64,000 bases of DNA from Blastomussa wellsi (taxonomy: Eukaryota; Cnidaria; Anthozoa; Scleractinia; Plerogyridae), in NCBI GenBank assembly GCA_947652115.1, contig OX393571.1, positions 14,905,860-14,969,859 on the forward strand, given 5' to 3'. Positions within the stretch are counted from its first letter, which is position 1, and every line of letters starts with the position of its first letter. Below are positions 54,701 through 63,950 of this stretch, piece after piece. The position numbers and the translations under genes are program-made. The notes under the pieces were generated by a model. It ran no database searches, was not told where the DNA came from, and was given only the letters and a program-made list of their open reading frames with translations.

Positions 54701-57700
54701 TTTATAGCTAGACATGGCTATGAGTGTAACTGTTGTGGTTTAAATTTATCCTTGGTTTAAATTTTTTAAACCAGTTTGATTTTGATTTCCCTTTGTTTCA
54801 GATTCTGCTAATCAACATAAGACAATGAGAAATGAAAATCAAACTGGGTTAAAAATTTTTAAACCAAAGATAAAATTAAGGTACAACATCAGGGGTTTCG
54901 TTTGAGGCCGGAGGCCGGACGTAACGTCCGGTTGTTTGAAATGAAAAGTCCGGTAGCAACGTCCGATGGTTCACACGAAATACTATTTTTTTAAGTGTGA
55001 TGTCCGCTTGCTTAATTTATGAATCCGGTAGTTTCAAATGTTACCGAAAACCCTGCAACATAACCAATAGAAAAGTGCCATGAAGTAGATCATGCTGTGA
55101 TAAGTCTAGATGATCTTGTGTACCACTTAAGACAATAAAGCATTCAAGGATCTCACCTGTCTCTGTGGGTGCTAATACAGCAACCAACTGTTTATGAGAT
55201 TTGCATGTAACGCTCCATTAACTGCATTTTGCAGCTCATCCCGTAAAACTTTCCATATCATCAATGAATATGAAGATTTATTTTGAGTTTTTTTGTGACA
55301 GGAACAGTCAACACATTGACTGTGACTCACAAATACACATTGTGTCTTGTTTATAACAATTTTATCACCAAAACCTCACACAACATATTACCTTCAACAG
55401 TCCAGCAAGCACAAGTTTATTGACATACACAGCCACCGTGTGACCAAAATAAAAGATCAAAGGAAGACGAAGACGGTCAGGGCATTTGTAAAAAGCTGAC
55501 TCATCTAAAAGAATAAGCCACAGTCAAATTAAATATTTAATTTGTTATTTTAAGGGACCATGAGGTATTTATTATCAACAACCATGAGGTATTTATTATC
55601 AATATTGGGCATAACATTCCCCTGAGAGAAAAATGTGCAGATGACTATAGTATAGTATAGTATAGTATAGAATATAGTATGGTATGGTATGGTATGGTAT
55701 GGTATGGTATGGTATGGTATGGTATAGTATAGTACAGTATAGTATCGTATGGTATGGTATGGTATGGTATGGTATAATATAGTATAGTATACTATAGTAC
55801 AGTATAGTATGGTATGGTATGGTATGGTATGGTATGGTATGGTATGGTATAGTATAGTATAGTATAGTATAGTATAGTATAGTATACTATAGTACAGTAT
55901 AGTATGGTATGGTATGGTATGGTATGGTATGGTATGGTATAGTATAGTATAGTATAGTATGGTATGGTATGGTATAGTATACTATAGTACAGTATAGTAT
56001 GGTATGGTATAGTATAGTATAGTATAGTATACTATAGTACAGTATAGTATGGTATGGTATGGTATGGTATGGTATGGTATGGTATAGTATAGTATAGTAT
56101 AGTATGGTATGGTATGGTATAGTATACTATAGTACAGTATAGTATGGTATGGTATGGTATGGTATGGTATGGTATGGTATGGTATGGTATGGTATGGTAT
56201 AGTATAGTATAGTATAGTATACTATAGTACAGTATAGTATGGTATGGTATGGTATGGTATGGTATGGTATGGTATAGTATAGTATAGTATACTATAGTAC
56301 AGTATAGTATGGTATGGTATGGTATGGTATGGTATGGTATGGTATAGTATAGTATAGTATACTATAGTACAGTATAGTATCGTATGGTATGGTATGGTAT
56401 GGTATGGTATGGTATAGTATAGTATAGTATACTATAGTACAGTATAGTATCGTATGGTATGGTATGGTATGGTATGGTATAGTATAGTATAGTTTATAGT
56501 TCACCACTAAATTCTCTCTGATTCTCATTGGTCTAAATTAAACATGTGACGTAATAGTGTTCATCAGCGGAGGGCACTAGCAGCGTATAGTGCCCATCCG
56601 ATAAAAATGCCCGGATGGATAGTGCCCGTCCGTGAAATTTTTTTTAAACAAGCGGGCTTTCGTTAAAAAAAACATTCAAACATTATTTGATTGATCTTCA
56701 TTTGGAGGGTTTCTTGCCTGATTTCGTTTATTCGTACATTTCGGCTTGCAGCAAAAAACTCAAGATATGCTAGTTTGAATGTGCGTGCGGAAGAAAATTT
56801 AGTGGTGAACAATAAAGACAATATAGTGTTCCTGTCTCGGAACTATCGGTCTGATAGTTGCCCCTTGGAAATTTGATGTTCTTAAAACTAGCATATTTGT
56901 TTTAAGAACATCAAATTTCCGCGGGTCAACTATCAGCCGATAGTTCCTTGACAGAAACTCTCTATTGTTTAAATAGTATAGTATAGTATAGTATACCTCC
57001 ATGCACAAGCTTATTATGCTAAATATCCCAGATTCCAGTTTTTGTACCAAAGAAACAAATGGTGCATTTAGCTTGTTTTCAATGGCCTCTCATGTAGATA
57101 TATAATTTCTCATTTCTTTTGAGTCTAAGGGTGTGTGTAATGGCTGTAAAAATACACAACAGGAAGTTATGCAATATTGTGATTTTGGATTAAAGTCTGC
57201 GGCCGGAGATACGGTATCGTGAATTTAATTTAAACCACAACATATACAAGTTTGATATTAGAAAGAAATATTTTTATGCAAAAAGTTAACAGTTTTTATG
57301 CTCTAATCAAATGGATAGCTTAGCTTTCTCTATGTATATAAAGATTTATATGGTGTTTGCCTACAATAAAGGAAGTTTGCTAGATTCATATGTAGCAGAT
57401 TGCTTTTTGCATGTAAATATATTACAACTACTGCATTTCAAAAATTTGTTTAATGTTTATCAGTGTTTATGTCTAAGACAAAGCTACACGAATAAAATGA
57501 CGATACTCGTTTTCAAGGAGACGTTCTTCACTTTGGTGCCCCAGAAATCCATCTGTAAATTTTTATTGCAGAATTCGAGTGGTGTATAGAAATTCCTTTT
57601 CAAGATTCGGCTCATTGTCGGTGTAAAAACCTGTGAAATTCATCAGTGACGTAAAACAAAGAACGAACAAGACAACAAAGAAGTCAAAGCAATATAGAAC

Positions 57701-58324
57701 AGAAAAACAATATCTCAAAAACAAAGACAAAAGTCACAGGGTTTTACACCGGAGGTAAACCCCAAGATTTGTCTGCTTGATGAGTGTAAACATTAATACA
57801 CTGCACGTGGGTGAATTTGGAAAAAAACCGAGTCATGGTCAAACAAAGTAAAACATGTATAAAACGACTAAAACTTTAACATAATAACTCCATTGATGGA
57901 TAGCTTTTATTCCTGGGCTTTAGAACCTTGGGAAAATCTAAAACAATTCGCAATAAAAGTATAGACTGAAATTTGTCAAAAATCGAATTCTGAAGCATGG
58001 ATAGAACCGGCCTGCCGCTTTCGCGCTAAATCAGCGGAGATCAAGAATCATTTAGTTACCTTTCAGAGCCGTGAATAAGGTCTCGTACAGATCAAAAGAG
58101 TTCTCAAAATATTCCTTGATTTCTCTACGAAGGAACAAGTTAAAAAGTTTTAATTAAGCAGAGCTGTAAATATAACGAAACAGCTGATGTCGGAAGCAAA
58201 ATAAGTTTTAAACTGAACGCCAAAATTATAGTTCAATTAATTCCTACCTCTTTGTGCAAGATGAGAGATCGCAGGGTTTCAACGAATGAAGAACGTGTTT
58301 TCCACTTCGCTGAAATACGGCCAT
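37450..58324 (-). CDS. ovoA: OvoA, 5-histidylcysteine sulfoxide synthase / ovothiol biosynthesis
   Basis: Nineteen exons in phase: 58248-58324 (ATG), 58060-58124, 55392-55504, 53842-53910, 53559-53699, 53137-53168, 52924-53018, 48383-48500, 44954-45057, 42996-43269, 42532-42679, 41870-41956, 41151-41315, 40392-40560, 40053-40180, 39523-39672, 38920-39075, 38459-38537, 37454-37559. Residues 30-200 form the DinB-like iron-binding region ('IFYFGHT' His69; 'FEHERVHFE' His164, His168). The FGE-sulfatase-like domain follows (about 220-550: 'GWDNEYG', 'MDWPAEVNYHEAKAFC', 'FGNVWEWVED', 'GGSWISTGDEASRFARFAFR'). A methyltransferase-like domain starts at about 600 ('ALDIMCSVGRFSYEL', 'WEIINPRGLVII'). 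OvoA joins cysteine to histidine with O2, and its C-terminal domain methylates the imidazole. The end is open: reading on past 37454 gives AAG TAA (stop 37452-37450, 759 aa), but GTAAGC there is a good donor and about 40 expected residues are missing. Confidence 0.95.
37978..38048. mobile_element. perfect 28-bp fold-back MITE with 9-bp TSD
   Basis: Arms TAGCCTGCGTGCAGCCGTCT+CCTATTTC are perfectly mirrored around a 15-bp loop and flanked by CATGACATC on both sides (37969-37977 and 38049-38057). A 9-bp duplication points to a Mutator-like or similar DNA transposase in trans. Perfect arms and duplication suggest a young insertion. In OvoA intron 18, about 420 bp 3' of exon 18. Confidence 0.88.
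38628..38678. mobile_element. short fold-back MITE (CTCCTACGCAG type), copy 2
   Basis: AGCCTCCTACGCAGGCGTTA, then AATCCCCT, then AATAACGCCTGCGTTGGAGGCT: nearly a perfect hairpin in OvoA intron 17. Same family as 15005-15120, but lacking the central part. Confidence 0.8.
40990..41033. repeat. hairpin in OvoA intron 13
   Basis: TTGCTAAGCAATATGAC, four-base spacer, GTCATATTGCTTAGCAA: a perfect 17-bp inverted repeat. Confidence 0.8.
41375..41592. mobile_element. CCAAT-rich inverted-repeat element, copy 3
   Basis: Opposite orientation to copies 1 and 2. The right end, in reverse, is GCGCAGTTTCCAATTGAGTG, with internal 'GTGATTGGCCACTTTCTCAT' and 'CACGTTTTCCC'. In OvoA intron 12, just after exon 13. 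Confidence 0.7.
42176..42402. mobile_element. GGGCCC-type MITE, copy 3 (diverged)
   Basis: Ends CAAGGATCTTAGTTAGCCTC and, in reverse, 'CGAAGGATCCTTCTCAGCC'. The interior 'GGAAATTGTGTGGTGAAAGG' and 'AAATAGAGGCGTGGC' matches copies 1 and 2. In OvoA intron 11. Confidence 0.75.
43430..44420. other. OvoA intron 9, GC-richer stretch without exon
   Basis: GC-richer than its surroundings, with a G17 run at about 44297-44313. ORFs on both strands (43775-43996, 44134-44385) are low in complexity or repeat-like. No coding exon of OvoA is missing here, because exons 9 and 10 join in phase. Confidence 0.5.
45462..45965 (-). mobile_element. non-LTR retrotransposon remnant, C-terminal end of reverse transcriptase ORF
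   Basis: On the minus strand 45765-45940 reads 'FSTLKQIYYALIYPYLSYGI' then 'IVWGCAYKTRLNCLQTKQNK', the post-catalytic part typical of LINE reverse-transcriptase ORFs of the CR1/L2/Jockey kind. A stop interrupts it at about 45766. The frame resumes as 'MNRGDSIPDIISAVLTPESS' down to 45472, also typical of the ORF end. Broken, 5'-truncated, in OvoA intron 8. Confidence 0.7.
46602..47330. mobile_element. inverted-repeat element with GCCGTGTTTACACTTG ends
   Basis: Left GCCGTGTTTACACTTGGGTA; right, in reverse, GCCGTGTTTAGACTTGAGCA. The subterminal regions are rich in GAGGTAAAC/TTACCTTGG motifs in both orientations. About 730 bp in OvoA intron 8. No transposase found. Confidence 0.7.
47338..47425. 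repeat. (TTATAA)/(ATT)n microsatellite
   Basis: Low-complexity run of TTATAATTA and then ATT units in OvoA intron 8. Confidence 0.9.
47600..48020. other. GC-rich segment in OvoA intron 8, unknown
   Basis: GC content is clearly higher than on both sides, and both strands are open for about 70-110 codons (minus 47740-48078, plus 47818-48121). No domain recognised and no splice need for it. Probably an unrecognised transposon piece. Confidence 0.35.
48705..48729. repeat. (TA)n dinucleotide run
   Basis: About twelve TA units in OvoA intron 7. Confidence 0.9.
49707..50101 (-). CDS. unidentified exon-like ORF nested in OvoA intron 7
   Basis: An open frame of about 130 codons ending at TGA, preceded by a plausible acceptor (GGCGATTTCAG at about 50102). 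Composition looks protein-like: 'KITIKLDILDLVNDPSLLGL', 'FNELDLLLGMGWDYKF', 'PLQIIVKYSSVPFTWCESYW'. The pattern of hydrophobic strands followed by Trp-containing segments recalls small RWD-like folds, but this is only an impression. There is no ATG in good context at its front; GTG is the first start-like codon. It could be the last exon of a nested minus-strand gene or a decayed insertion. OvoA does not need it. Confidence 0.3.
50171..50271. mobile_element. palindromic TTAACCCTTTACTCCCC-type MITE
   Basis: Ends TTAACCCTTTACTCCCCAAG and '..CTTGGGGCTTAAAGGGTTAA', about 100 bp, in OvoA intron 7 just upstream of the 49707-50101 ORF. Confidence 0.75.
52117..52136 (+). repeat. poly-G run
   Basis: About 18 consecutive G in OvoA intron 7. 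Similar runs are the C tract near 39395 and the G tract near 44297. Confidence 0.9.
54226..54455 (-). mobile_element. tRNA-type SINE, copy 4 in OvoA intron 3
   Basis: Minus strand: 'GGTGGCCTAATGGATGATAT', B-box GGTTCGAGCCC, 'TTGGGCAAAACATTTACTCT', 'CCAGGTGTATAAATGCATGG' and 'CTAGCATCCCAACCAGGGGG'. Same family as the other three copies. Confidence 0.82.
54752..54871. repeat. fold-back, TTGGTTTAAATTTTTTAAACC arms
   Basis: Left CTTGGTTTAAATTTTTTAAA then CCAGTTTGATTTT; right AAAATCAAACTGGG then TTAAAAATTTTTAAACCAAAG. Arms of about 37 bp around a loop of about 50 bp. Confidence 0.75.
55646..56495. repeat. pentanucleotide satellite (GGTAT/AGTAT)n with higher-order structure
   Basis: About 850 bp of 5-bp units. 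Runs of GGTAT alternate with runs of AGTAT and a marker block CTATAGTACAGTATAGTAT. The marker recurs at about 55792, 55886, 55981, 56031, 56126, 56221, 56291, 56361 and 56431, with spacings of 94-95, 50 and 70 bp, almost all multiples of five. In OvoA intron 2. Confidence 0.95.
56500..56812. mobile_element. MITE with GTTCACCACTAAATT ends
   Basis: GTTCACCACTAAATTCTCTC at the left is mirrored by GAAAATTTAGTGGTGAAC at the right; about 310 bp. It abuts the pentanucleotide satellite, which resumes briefly at 56974-56993. Confidence 0.75.
56823..56960. mobile_element. long hairpin MITE
   Basis: Arms of about 60 bp: 'GGAACTATCGGTCTGATAGT' then 'GGAAATTTGATGTTCTTAAA', mirrored by 'TTTAAGAACATCAAATTTCC' and 'ACTATCAGCCGATAGTTCC', with a loop of about 12 bases. 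Confidence 0.85.
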
Positions 58325-58479
58325 CGGGATCAACCAGCCAACGATTGATCTGGGATCTACGACGGTTCACCGAGAAAAGTTGAAATTTTCCGCTCTTGAC
58401 CTGCAGAGCATGCGTTTATAGCAACCATTAATCGAACCAATCACAGCAAGCGAACTTACATTGTGTGAAAGGGGTGTGT

Positions 58480-58650
58480 TTTGGGGAATAAAAGAGGGTC
58501 GCAAAGGGGTGTGTATAAATCGGACTGCGGACTGCGGACTACGGACTACGGACTGGGTATAAAACACGGACTGAGGTATAAAATATGAACTGCGGCCTGC
58601 GGACTGGGTATAAAGCACGGACTGAGATATAAAATGATGACTAGGGATTA
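58480..58650. repeat. minisatellite of ACTGCGGACTAC / TATAAAACACGG units
   Basis: Diverged tandem units of about 14-28 bp ('GGACTGGGTATAAAACACGG', 'ACTGAGGTATAAAATATGAA'), just upstream of OvoA. Its left edge GGTCGCAAAGGGGTGTGTAT is found again, with an inverted version of the array, at 60225-60415. Confidence 0.85.
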
Positions 58651-58825
58651 AAACAGGGGAAAGTAATGTAGAGTTGGTGAAATGTGACTTTCTTCGAAGC
58701 AAAAGTCAAGTTCGAGTCAATATTTTTTCACGCTTTCTTTCTTTCAATAATATCCTTTGCACGTAATAGTTATTGCCCAACAAAATGTCGGCTTGACTGC
58801 AGAATACCCCGCCACTCGAGGTTAA

Positions 58826-59325
58826 TTACACGTAGCCGGCGCTAATTTCCGTTTCGTAAACGGTCGGTGCCATTTTTTAACGGTCGATGCCATAATTGGT
58901 AACCAAGCTTTTCGGAATGGACGATGCTATATCCGCTCTAGTTTAGGCCTGGACTAGGTCGAAACTGGTGATAGACTAATACACACTTACCAAATGCTTA
59001 ATTGTTCAATTTCACACTGGTGTGCTTGCGGTTAGCTTTATCTGTTGGGTGGGGCAATACTATAAGTAAAATATATATACTAAGAAAGTCTTGTTTTATA
59101 ACGAAATTTTGTGGGGATTTGGCGGATTGGCCTGGTAGTGTACTGGTGAAATAGGGATGTTGGCTTGTCAGAGGTTCAGGGTTCGATTCTTGTCATTGAC
59201 TAACAATTTTTCTTTTTTTGTGGGTAAAAAAATTCGATGATAGCCCAAAAAAAATTCTAAGTGTCGAAAAAATGGCATCGACCGTTTACGAAACGGAAAC
59301 GTGCGTAGCCGGCTACGCGGTACGC
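58826..59325. mobile_element. TIR element with TTTCCGTTTCGTAAACGGTC ends and tRNA-like interior
   Basis: Inverted repeats of about 45 bp: GTAGCCGGC ... TTTCCGTTTCGTAAACGGTC near 58832-58880, and the mirror at 59268-59318. Between them a tRNA-like piece (59127-59202) shows box A GGCCTGGTAGTGTACTGG and box B GGTTCGATTC, so it is perhaps a SINE head trapped in a MITE. Confidence 0.75.
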
Positions 59326-59799
59326 AGAAAATAATTAATTCAAATAAGAATTAAATTTATTCAATGGACAAAAGACAAGAAACGTCCAGCAAAAGCGGAC
59401 AATCGTTGTTTTGGGAAGATCAGTTGCACTAAAAAAGTGTAAATTAAGAAGTCGTTAGAAGGACAAAGGAAGGATCTACTATGTCACTGATATATTCATT
59501 GAAAATAACGACGATAAAAAAGGAAAAAGAGATCAAAGTAAAAGCCAACAGAGGGGTTATCCCGGCTGCCACCCATCCAAATACTAACCCTGTCCAACAG
59601 GACTTAACTTCAGGATCGGACTTTGAACGTGTGCTTCCTTGTGTATGTGGAATCAGTGACAAATGGTCAAGTTTATGCAAAAAGAGAACATGGTTTAAAT
59701 AAATCTTTCGTTTAATTTGGCACTCACTCTACTCTGTTCTAGACTACCTTTTATTTCCTGATTTACCCGACTCTTTGTTCTTTCTCTCGTCTTGAACTG

Positions 59800-59895
59800 A
59801 CTGACCACAAGCAACACCAGTTCTATTCCGATCGACGAAGTTAAGCCCCGTCAAGCACGGTGAATACTTGGTTGGGTGGCTGAAAGTAAATCACC
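59800..59895 (+). pseudogene. 5S-rRNA-like sequence (5S pseudogene or 5S-derived SINE head)
   Basis: Matches the 5S rRNA core in order: 'AACACCAGTTCTATTCCGAT', the A-box GAAGTTAAGCCCCGTCAAGC, 'ACGGTGAATACTTGGTTGGG' and 'TGGCTG'. The 5' end is diverged and the 3' terminal helix is missing, so this is not a functional 5S gene. The internal promoter boxes survive. Confidence 0.75.
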
Positions 59896-60224
59896 CTTGG
59901 CTTGATTTTTTCCTCTTCTTCGTTTCTCAACAATTTTATCACTGACCCATCCGTTGTCATTCTTTGCCTTTATAAGGCGGCCCCCCCCACCCACCCCCCT
60001 ATTTTTCTCCACAACACAACCCAATACAATACATGCGTGTCCAACCAACCTAAATTTATGCGTGGCGTATTAAACTATCTTTATTTAAAGTAGAAGAAAA
60101 GACAAAAAGAAGAAAAGAAACCTTAACTCCAGTTGACTCGTGACTCGAACTTCACTCGGGCTCGAACTTGACTCGTGCTACGAGGAAACTGATATTTTAC
60201 CCACTCTAAGATACTTTACCGTGT

Positions 60225-60415
60225 TTTAATCCCTAGTCCGCATTTTATACCTCAGTCCGTGTTTTATACCCAGTCCGTAGTCCTAGTCCATATTTTATAC
60301 CCAGTCCGTAGTCCTACTCCATATTTTATACCCCAGTCCATGTTTTATACCCAGTCCGTAGTCCGCAGTCCGTGTTTTATACTGACCGGTCGCAAAGGGG
60401 TGTGTATAAATCCAA
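60225..60415. repeat. inverted copy of the ACTGCGG minisatellite
   Basis: Units such as TTTTATACCCAGTCCGTAGT, opposite in strand to 58480-58650. It ends with CGGTCGCAAAGGGGTGTGTATAAATC (given here only as position 60390-60413), which is in direct orientation with the flank of the first array. Confidence 0.85.
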
Positions 60416-60678
60416 CATTGTTACTCTGTTAGTACTATTGACCAATAATTAACACGGATCGCTCGTTCAGCATAATGTAAGCTCCAAAATATTAACAGCC
60501 ATTGCAGTGGCATTCCACCTGATTTGGTGGTTTTAACCTGATTGTCTTCAAAACTGAATAAGAACTTAAGGTTTCAACACCGCAAACAAACTTGTCTACC
60601 CCTATCTTACAAATTTATTTTTGTTTATCTCCTGTCAAGCCCTAATTATTTTCCCTATGCAGTGTTATGTTGAGGTAG

Positions 60679-61451
60679 AGGGGGTAACTTTCTAAAGAAA
60701 CTGTGATGCTGCGTCGGTGGGAAGTATAACAATATAATTTGGTTTTATCAACTGGGTTGCAACCTCCATTAATTTCATTTAAACGCGACAAAAACATAGG
60801 TAACTTTTAGTCAGAAGTACATTCCAAACTAGTGATCAACCCGGACCTTTTAAATGCGCTCGCGCACGATGCAAAACATGCCCTTTCATTCACAACGTTG
60901 ACAAAATATCGGGACCCAAGCGATCTATCAAAATCACTGATCATTTCACCTGTACCTCAGCCAATGCCATCTACTGTATAACTTGCACTCTTTGCAAAAA
61001 GTTATACATCGGCGAAACAGGGAGACGACTTGGAGACCGATTCCGAGAACACCTTCGTGACGTAGAGAAAGACGACAAAAATGCATAGAAACCGGTCGCG
61101 AGACACTTCAATCTCCCAAATCATTCTAAGCAACATATGACAGTCTGCGGCCTTTCCCTTCACCAAGGAAACACGGAAAGCCGTAAAACTCTAGAACAAA
61201 ATTTATTTTTCAAATCGGCACTCTTAATCCTCACGGTATCAACGAACGCTTTTCATTCAACTAATTTATTCCGTTGTTTTCACGTTACCAGGCACCAGCC
61301 AATAGCGAAGCTCCATCTTTCTGTATATAAAAACACACGACGCACAATTCCTTGATTCGCTCCGACGAAGGGCTAACGCTCGAAACGTCAGCTCCTGAAT
61401 CTCTTTACGGTGGCCAATTGACATTATCAACCCAGTTGATAAAACCAAATT
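60679..61451 (+). mobile_element. 5'-truncated Penelope-like element with GIY-YIG endonuclease remnant
   Basis: Flanked by 14-bp duplications TTATGTTGAGGTAG (60665-60678, 61452-61465). From about 60840 it reads 'FKCARARCKTCPFIHNV', 'YCITCTLCKKLYIGETGRRL', 'GDRFREHLRDV' and 'MTVCGLSLHQGNTESRKTLE': the Cys-rich linker and GIY-YIG nuclease of Penelope-like retroelements. The frame is closed by TAG at 61086-61088 and shifted near 61200, so it is inactive. The ends carry inverted motifs (TTTGGTTTTATCAACTGGGT near 60740, mirrored near 61430), as in the terminal repeats of these elements. The reverse transcriptase is missing. Confidence 0.85.
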
Positions 61452-61465
61452 ATTATGTTGAGGTA

Positions 61466-63638
61466 GTTAGACAACCCTACTATGAAGTCTAAATTTCGAA
61501 ACACAGGGCGAAAAGCGCACAGGTTTCTTCAATTCGCCCAGTTATTTCGCAGGCTATTAAAATCTGGATGACTGGTTTTTGAAATACCTGGAACCGTTGA
61601 ATGACCTCTAATAACTGTCCTTGCGTACCAGTTCGGCTCACAGTTTCATGAAGAGTGAACGTTCAAGCGACTCCACGCTACCCGAATCTTGACAAGGCAA
61701 TTTCGGCACAGCAATTACTCAATAATAAATGAGTTGGCAGTCGTCTTCAGTTATTCAAATCTGTAAAGAGATAATTGGTTGGGGAATTCAACCATAAAGA
61801 TCTTGTTTTAATGAGTCTGCAATATTTGATTTGCTGTTATCTATAGGCTTTCTGGGGGTTTTAATGCTACTTCAAGAAAACCTTGTGCTTTTAAAACAGT
61901 CACATGCACTTAGCACCCAATAAGCGAATTGATTATGAATCGGCACAAGCCTGACAGAGTGCGAAATTTCAAACACAAAGCTGGTCAAAGCTCGCTTCAT
62001 GAATGCAGATCATGAGAAAACAATCTCCAGTTGTGTAATCTGAAATAACTTGGTTTTGCCTCGTCCTTGATAATCCTGAATGAATGTTATCTGATGGATT
62101 CAGTGACCTTCAGTGGCCTTAACGGACATTGCACCCTTTCATAATTATGTTGAAGGTTTGATGCAGGGATTAGCTATAATACCCGCTTTCATAGCAGAGC
62201 GAGAGGATCTAAACTGTACATCAATCGTCTTTCTTCAGTTATTCTTTGACTGGAACTTCAACCGGCTTCAACAAACTAACTTCAACTAACTGACGAGTGC
62301 TTGAAGGCTCATTAACTTTATAGTTTGGGTTAGACTTGTCAGGGACCTTGAATGAATCGGATACTTCTGAGACGTACTTGAGAAAGCGAATACAAAAAGA
62401 CCTACGTGAAAAACCGACACGAAGAGCGAATGTCCAATGACAAACTCAGAAGAACGAAAAATAAATGAACACGAGACTATAACAGGACATCTCAAGGAGG
62501 TTGAAGCCAAGGTCAGAAAGAATTCCCAAGCTTACTAGCTGAGCTCCAAACACAAACACTTAAGCGAGTAACCAACACAATATAAATTTGGAAACTTCGT
62601 GTGAATTTAGAAACCTTTAATAACCTTGAACTAGTGACATGAACTATAAACAAACCAAAACAGCTAAATACCTCACAACAATTCACAATTTTTTCGCATG
62701 CACGAGAGGGTTCACTTTGACAACCAGTGAGCCGTTTTGATCGCAGGACCCGTGCAGTACGAACTCAAAAAACTCATGTTGCGTTAAATTTAATAAAAGT
62801 GAAACAACAAAGGCAAATAAACAACTAAAAAGTGCAAGTTCAGAATTCAGCAAGAAGTTATTAGAACATGTTAAACTTGCTTCACATGTATTCAGGCTAG
62901 CAATGAGATGAGATAAAATAGTTTAAGTTCGTTTTTTAAGTACATTAGATAGTTTAAATATGTTCTTAAAAATCGGAGGTGAGACGAGAACGAATCAGTG
63001 ATTTGCAACTGAATTAAACACTCAGTTCTGTTGAACAACCTCAATTTAGAGAGATGAGCTTGCAAATTTAACACATAGCTCTAATGACATTGCAATAAAA
63101 CAGTCATATATTTTGGAAGATTTTGTATGTAACCCCGGCTGAGTATCGTTTACAAGATGATCGTTTCTGGCAAACACTTGACGTTATAATTGATTTCGAA
63201 TAATCAGTATAGTGTAGACATCTGGAAAATCGGTCTTATATGTAGAAGACAACGCCCATCGTTCAACCCAAACAAAATATTCCAGAGAGTCGATAGAGAG
63301 TCGATTGCAACTTGCAATTGACTCTCTCTCTCTCTCTCTCCCTCTCCCTCTCTCTCTCTCTCCCCCCCTCTCTCTCTCTCTTGGATTAGATTTGAACCGT
63401 CCTTCTTAGAAGTAAATTGGGGAGACCGTTTCCAGATAAGTTTCCTTCAAAATATCTTCGTGGATTATGATTGCTAGACTGAAAAATGTTTCAGTCACCA
63501 TAGATACGATTACGCACCTTTAGAAAAACATCCAGCCCAAACAATCAGGTTAGTAGATAGGTGCTGCTCGACGCGTTGGATTCCTTTAGCTAAATAAATT
63601 CTGTTTTCGAGATAAATTAAAGCCTACCATTGTCGTAC
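61466..63638. other. intergenic or intronic, no firm exon
   Basis: Two weak minus-strand possibilities. 62232-62380 has the open text 'VPDKSNPNYKVNEPSSTRQL' ending in TAA after 'KPVEVPVKE'. Near 61588-61640 'TGTQGQLLEVIQRFQ' is followed by a GT donor. Neither has enough context to be called. (CT)n lies at 63322-63381. Confidence 0.3.
63322..63381. repeat. (CT)n microsatellite
   Basis: About 60 bp of CT/CTCCC units; polypyrimidine on the plus strand. Confidence 0.95.
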
Positions 63639-63762
63639 CTGGAAATGTGATCTTAATCTGAATTGTAACGTCATTGTTTAGGACATTTTGTTGATGATTT
63701 GAAGAGCCCCATCGACTTCGTGTCTGATCTATATCATCTGTATATCGGTAGTTTCTACTCAT
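63639..63762 (-). CDS. probable first coding exon of an unidentified gene
   Basis: ATG at 63762-63760, then 41 codons 'MSRNYRYTDDIDQTRSRWGS' ... 'VLNNDVTIQIKITFP', then a donor (CCAG/GTACGA at 63639/63638). The composition is protein-like, and the ending 'DVTIQIKITFP' looks like the first strand of a ubiquitin-like or RA/PB1-type fold, which is inference. The next exon would begin two bases into a codon, somewhere below 63638; I could not place it. Confidence 0.4.
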
Positions 63763-63807
63763 GACAAAGCGATTTTAGCTGCTGCGTAATTATTTATACA
63801 CCGAGCT

Positions 63808-63950
63808 TCAAGAAGAACAAGAACAAGAATTTATTTCTTTCAAATTTGTGAGGGTAGTAAGCCAAAAAGGGCTTGTCCCGCAAATAGCCACTAAGCTAGT
63901 CGAGGCGGGACAAGATGTGCACGAGAAACATAATAGAAAAGACAAATCAC
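63808..63950 (-). repeat. 3' end of an interspersed retroposon (AACAAG-tailed)
   Basis: Minus strand: a unique 3' UTR-like part ('CGGGACAAGCCCTTTTTGGC') followed by AATAAA and a tail of TTCTTG units. The layout fits the 3' end of a LINE or SINE with a short repeated tail. Similar AAGTTTATT-type ends occur near 50440. Confidence 0.45.

Noticed and set aside
56292..56528. 78-codon ORF of 'YHTIPYHTIPYHTI'
   Set aside because: Pure translation of the pentanucleotide satellite.
59851..60093. ORFs on both strands over the 5S-like region
   Set aside because: They overlap a C-rich run and the 5S-like sequence; no protein-like composition.
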